Origin: CAVXXD01 sp963765625
GTDB taxonomy: Bacteria; Actinomycetota; Geothermincolia; Geothermincolales; Geothermincolaceae
Direction: 5' to 3'
Length of the DNA: 64,000 nt
NCBI GenBank assembly: GCA_963765625.1
Contig: CAVXXD010000016.1
Coordinates: forward strand, 62,001 to 126,000
Below, in pieces: positions 62,927 through 64,000 of this stretch. The notes under the pieces were generated by a model. That model had not been told where the DNA came from. It saw only the letters and a list, made by a program, of their open reading frames with translations, and made no database searches. Position numbers and translations under genes: made by a program. Position 1 is the stretch's first letter. Each line of letters begins with the position of its first letter.

Positions 62927-64000
62927 ATGTCTGAAGCAACCAGAAAGCAATGGACCGTCATTCCGGACGCGGCTTACCAGGACCTGGAAAAAGCGGTAGG
63001 AGCCGAAAACGCCTCCCGTGAACCTGGAGTGCTCGAAGGCTACGCCTGGCAGCCGACCATCAACGACGATCCGGGAAAATGGACCAAGCGTCCCGTCGCC
63101 GTGGTGCTGCCCGGCTCCACCGAGGAGGTACAGGAGGTCATTCGCGCCTGTAACCGGCACGGCCTCAGGTTCAAGGCCTTTTGCACGGGATGGGGCATCT
63201 ATTCCGCCTGTACATACGATAACGTGGTCCAGGTCGACCTGCGCCGCATGAACCGCATCCTCGAAGTCGACGAGAAGAACATGTACGTGACGGTGGAGCC
63301 CTACGTCTCGGGATCGCAGCTGCAGGCGGAACTGATGAAGCTCGGCTTGAACTGCCACATCATCGGGGCGGGGCCGACCTGCTCTCCCCTGGCTAGTGCC
63401 ACCTCGGCTTTCGGGGTCGGCTGGGACAGCACCTACATGAGCTACGGCCACCGCAACCTCCTGGGCGCCGAGATGGTCCTCCCGGACGGTGAAGTCTGGC
63501 AGATCGGCTGCAACGACGATGGGTCGGGCTGGTTCACCCCGGACGGGCCGGGTCCCGGCATGCGCGGCTTGGTGCGGGGTTCGACCGGCGCCCTGTCCGG
63601 CCTGGGGATATTCACCCGGTGCACCCTCAAGGTCTACAACTGGCCGGGGCCGCCGCAGCCCAAAACCGAGGGCGTGATGCTGGACTGCCAGACCGAGCCC
63701 CCGGAGCACATGCGCTTCCACCTCTGCTTCTTCCCGGATAAGCGCAGCGTGACCGAGGCCGTTTACAAGATGGGGGAGTCCGAGATCGCCTACATCTTCG
63801 CGCGCACCGCCGTTGGCGCCTACATCAACACCTTCGCCCCCCACTTCCTGCACAAGGTGGCGAAGACCAACGCTTTCAAGGCGGTGCTGAGCCAGACGGT
63901 CAAGTGGGGCTGCACCATCATGCTGATGGGTAGCACTAAACACGAGATAGAGTTCCAGGAGGGCGTGCTCAAAGAGATCATCGAGGAGTACGGCGGACTG
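62927..64000 (+). CDS. FAD-linked oxidase, 3' end outside the window
   Basis: Starts at ATG 62927 with TAGGAGG at 62911-62917 and is open without a stop to the right edge, about 358 residues. AVVLPGSTEEVQEVIRACNR, VDLRRMNRILEVDEKNMYV, GAGPTCSPLASATSAFGVGW and SYGHRNLLGAEMVLPDGEVW are the FAD-binding motifs of the VAO/GlcD family. GSTGALSGLGIFTRCTLKVY follows as usual. With the CCG protein and the other FAD oxidase it forms a three-gene oxidase module. Related to the minus-strand oxidase at 46-47.8 kb. Confidence 0.87.
   Translation, partial: MSEATRKQWTVIPDAAYQDLEKAVGAENASREPGVLEGYAWQPTINDDPGKWTKRPVAVVLPGSTEEVQEVIRACNRHGLRFKAFCTGWGIYSACTYDNVVQVDLRRMNRILEVDEKNMYVTVEPYVSGSQLQAELMKLGLNCHIIGAGPTCSPLASATSAFGVGWDSTYMSYGHRNLLGAEMVLPDGEVWQIGCNDDGSGWFTPDGPGPGMRGLVRGSTGALSGLGIFTRCTLKVYNWPGPPQPKTEGVMLDCQTEPPEHMRFHLCFFPDKRSVTEAVYKMGESEIAYIFARTAVGAYINTFAPHFLHKVAKTNAFKAVLSQTVKWGCTIMLMGSTKHEIEFQEGVLKEIIEEYGGL

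Overview
The window is high-GC bacterial DNA, dense with genes and almost entirely on the plus strand. It has TTGACA/TATAAT-type promoters, strong AGGAGG ribosome sites and frequent TTG or GTG starts. The gene set points to an anaerobic bacterium living on organic acids, alcohols and aldehydes: a membrane pyrophosphatase, a four-subunit pyruvate-type ferredoxin oxidoreductase, two aldehyde ferredoxin oxidoreductases (AOR), a two-subunit class I fumarase, AMP- and ADP-forming acyl-CoA synthetases, and many flavin and iron-sulfur proteins. A deep-branching anaerobic actinobacterium or a related Gram-positive-type lineage would fit, but no marker in the window proves the phylum. No rRNA, phage, insertion sequence or CRISPR array was seen. 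There is one tRNA gene.

Layout. 1-17 kb is housekeeping and central carbon: a deacetylase cut by the left edge, pyrophosphatase, an archaeal-type topoisomerase I, a transporter, malate dehydrogenase, fumarase alpha and beta split by a transporter gene, tmk-holB-ricT, and porGDAB, followed by tRNA-Thr(CGU). 17-20 kb holds small membrane, lipoprotein and unknown genes. 20-31 kb is alcohol, aldehyde and acetate metabolism: SCP2-like protein, iron alcohol dehydrogenase, AOR, a flavodoxin-ferredoxin protein and a metallo-beta-lactamase-fold hydrolase on the minus strand, acs, an acetate permease and a CoA-transferase fused to a GNAT domain. 31-41 kb has a ThDP enzyme, a TetR regulator, a lipoprotein plus ABC exporter, and an envelope group (zinc-ribbon membrane protein, YfhO-like protein, methyltransferase). 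41-46 kb is a D-aminoacylase-like, saccharopine-dehydrogenase-like and FGGY-kinase cluster.

46-64 kb is the accessory redox region. A TetR gene at 48.6 kb precedes a FixC-like flavoprotein, a ferredoxin, an amidohydrolase, a second AOR, a multi-FeS protein, an ADP-forming acyl-CoA synthetase and a desaturase-like flavoprotein. After a toxin-antitoxin pair, a second, closely related TetR gene at 59.1 kb precedes a small unknown protein, an FAD oxidase, a CCG-type iron-sulfur protein and another FAD oxidase that runs off the right edge. The two TetR promoters carry nearly the same operator, so the two modules may be one regulon. I read it as an uncharacterised system that oxidises an aldehyde to an acid, makes the CoA ester, and passes electrons through flavin and FeS carriers. 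The substrate cannot be read from the sequence.

The oddest feature is about 35 single- or double-base frame breaks. They fall only in genes at 22.9-27.2 kb and 49.6-62.9 kb. The remaining codons of these genes are well preserved and no stop-codon substitution was found. Neighbouring genes and the other ~45 kb are intact. Sequencing or assembly error is the likeliest cause, but it has to be settled before this region is interpreted.
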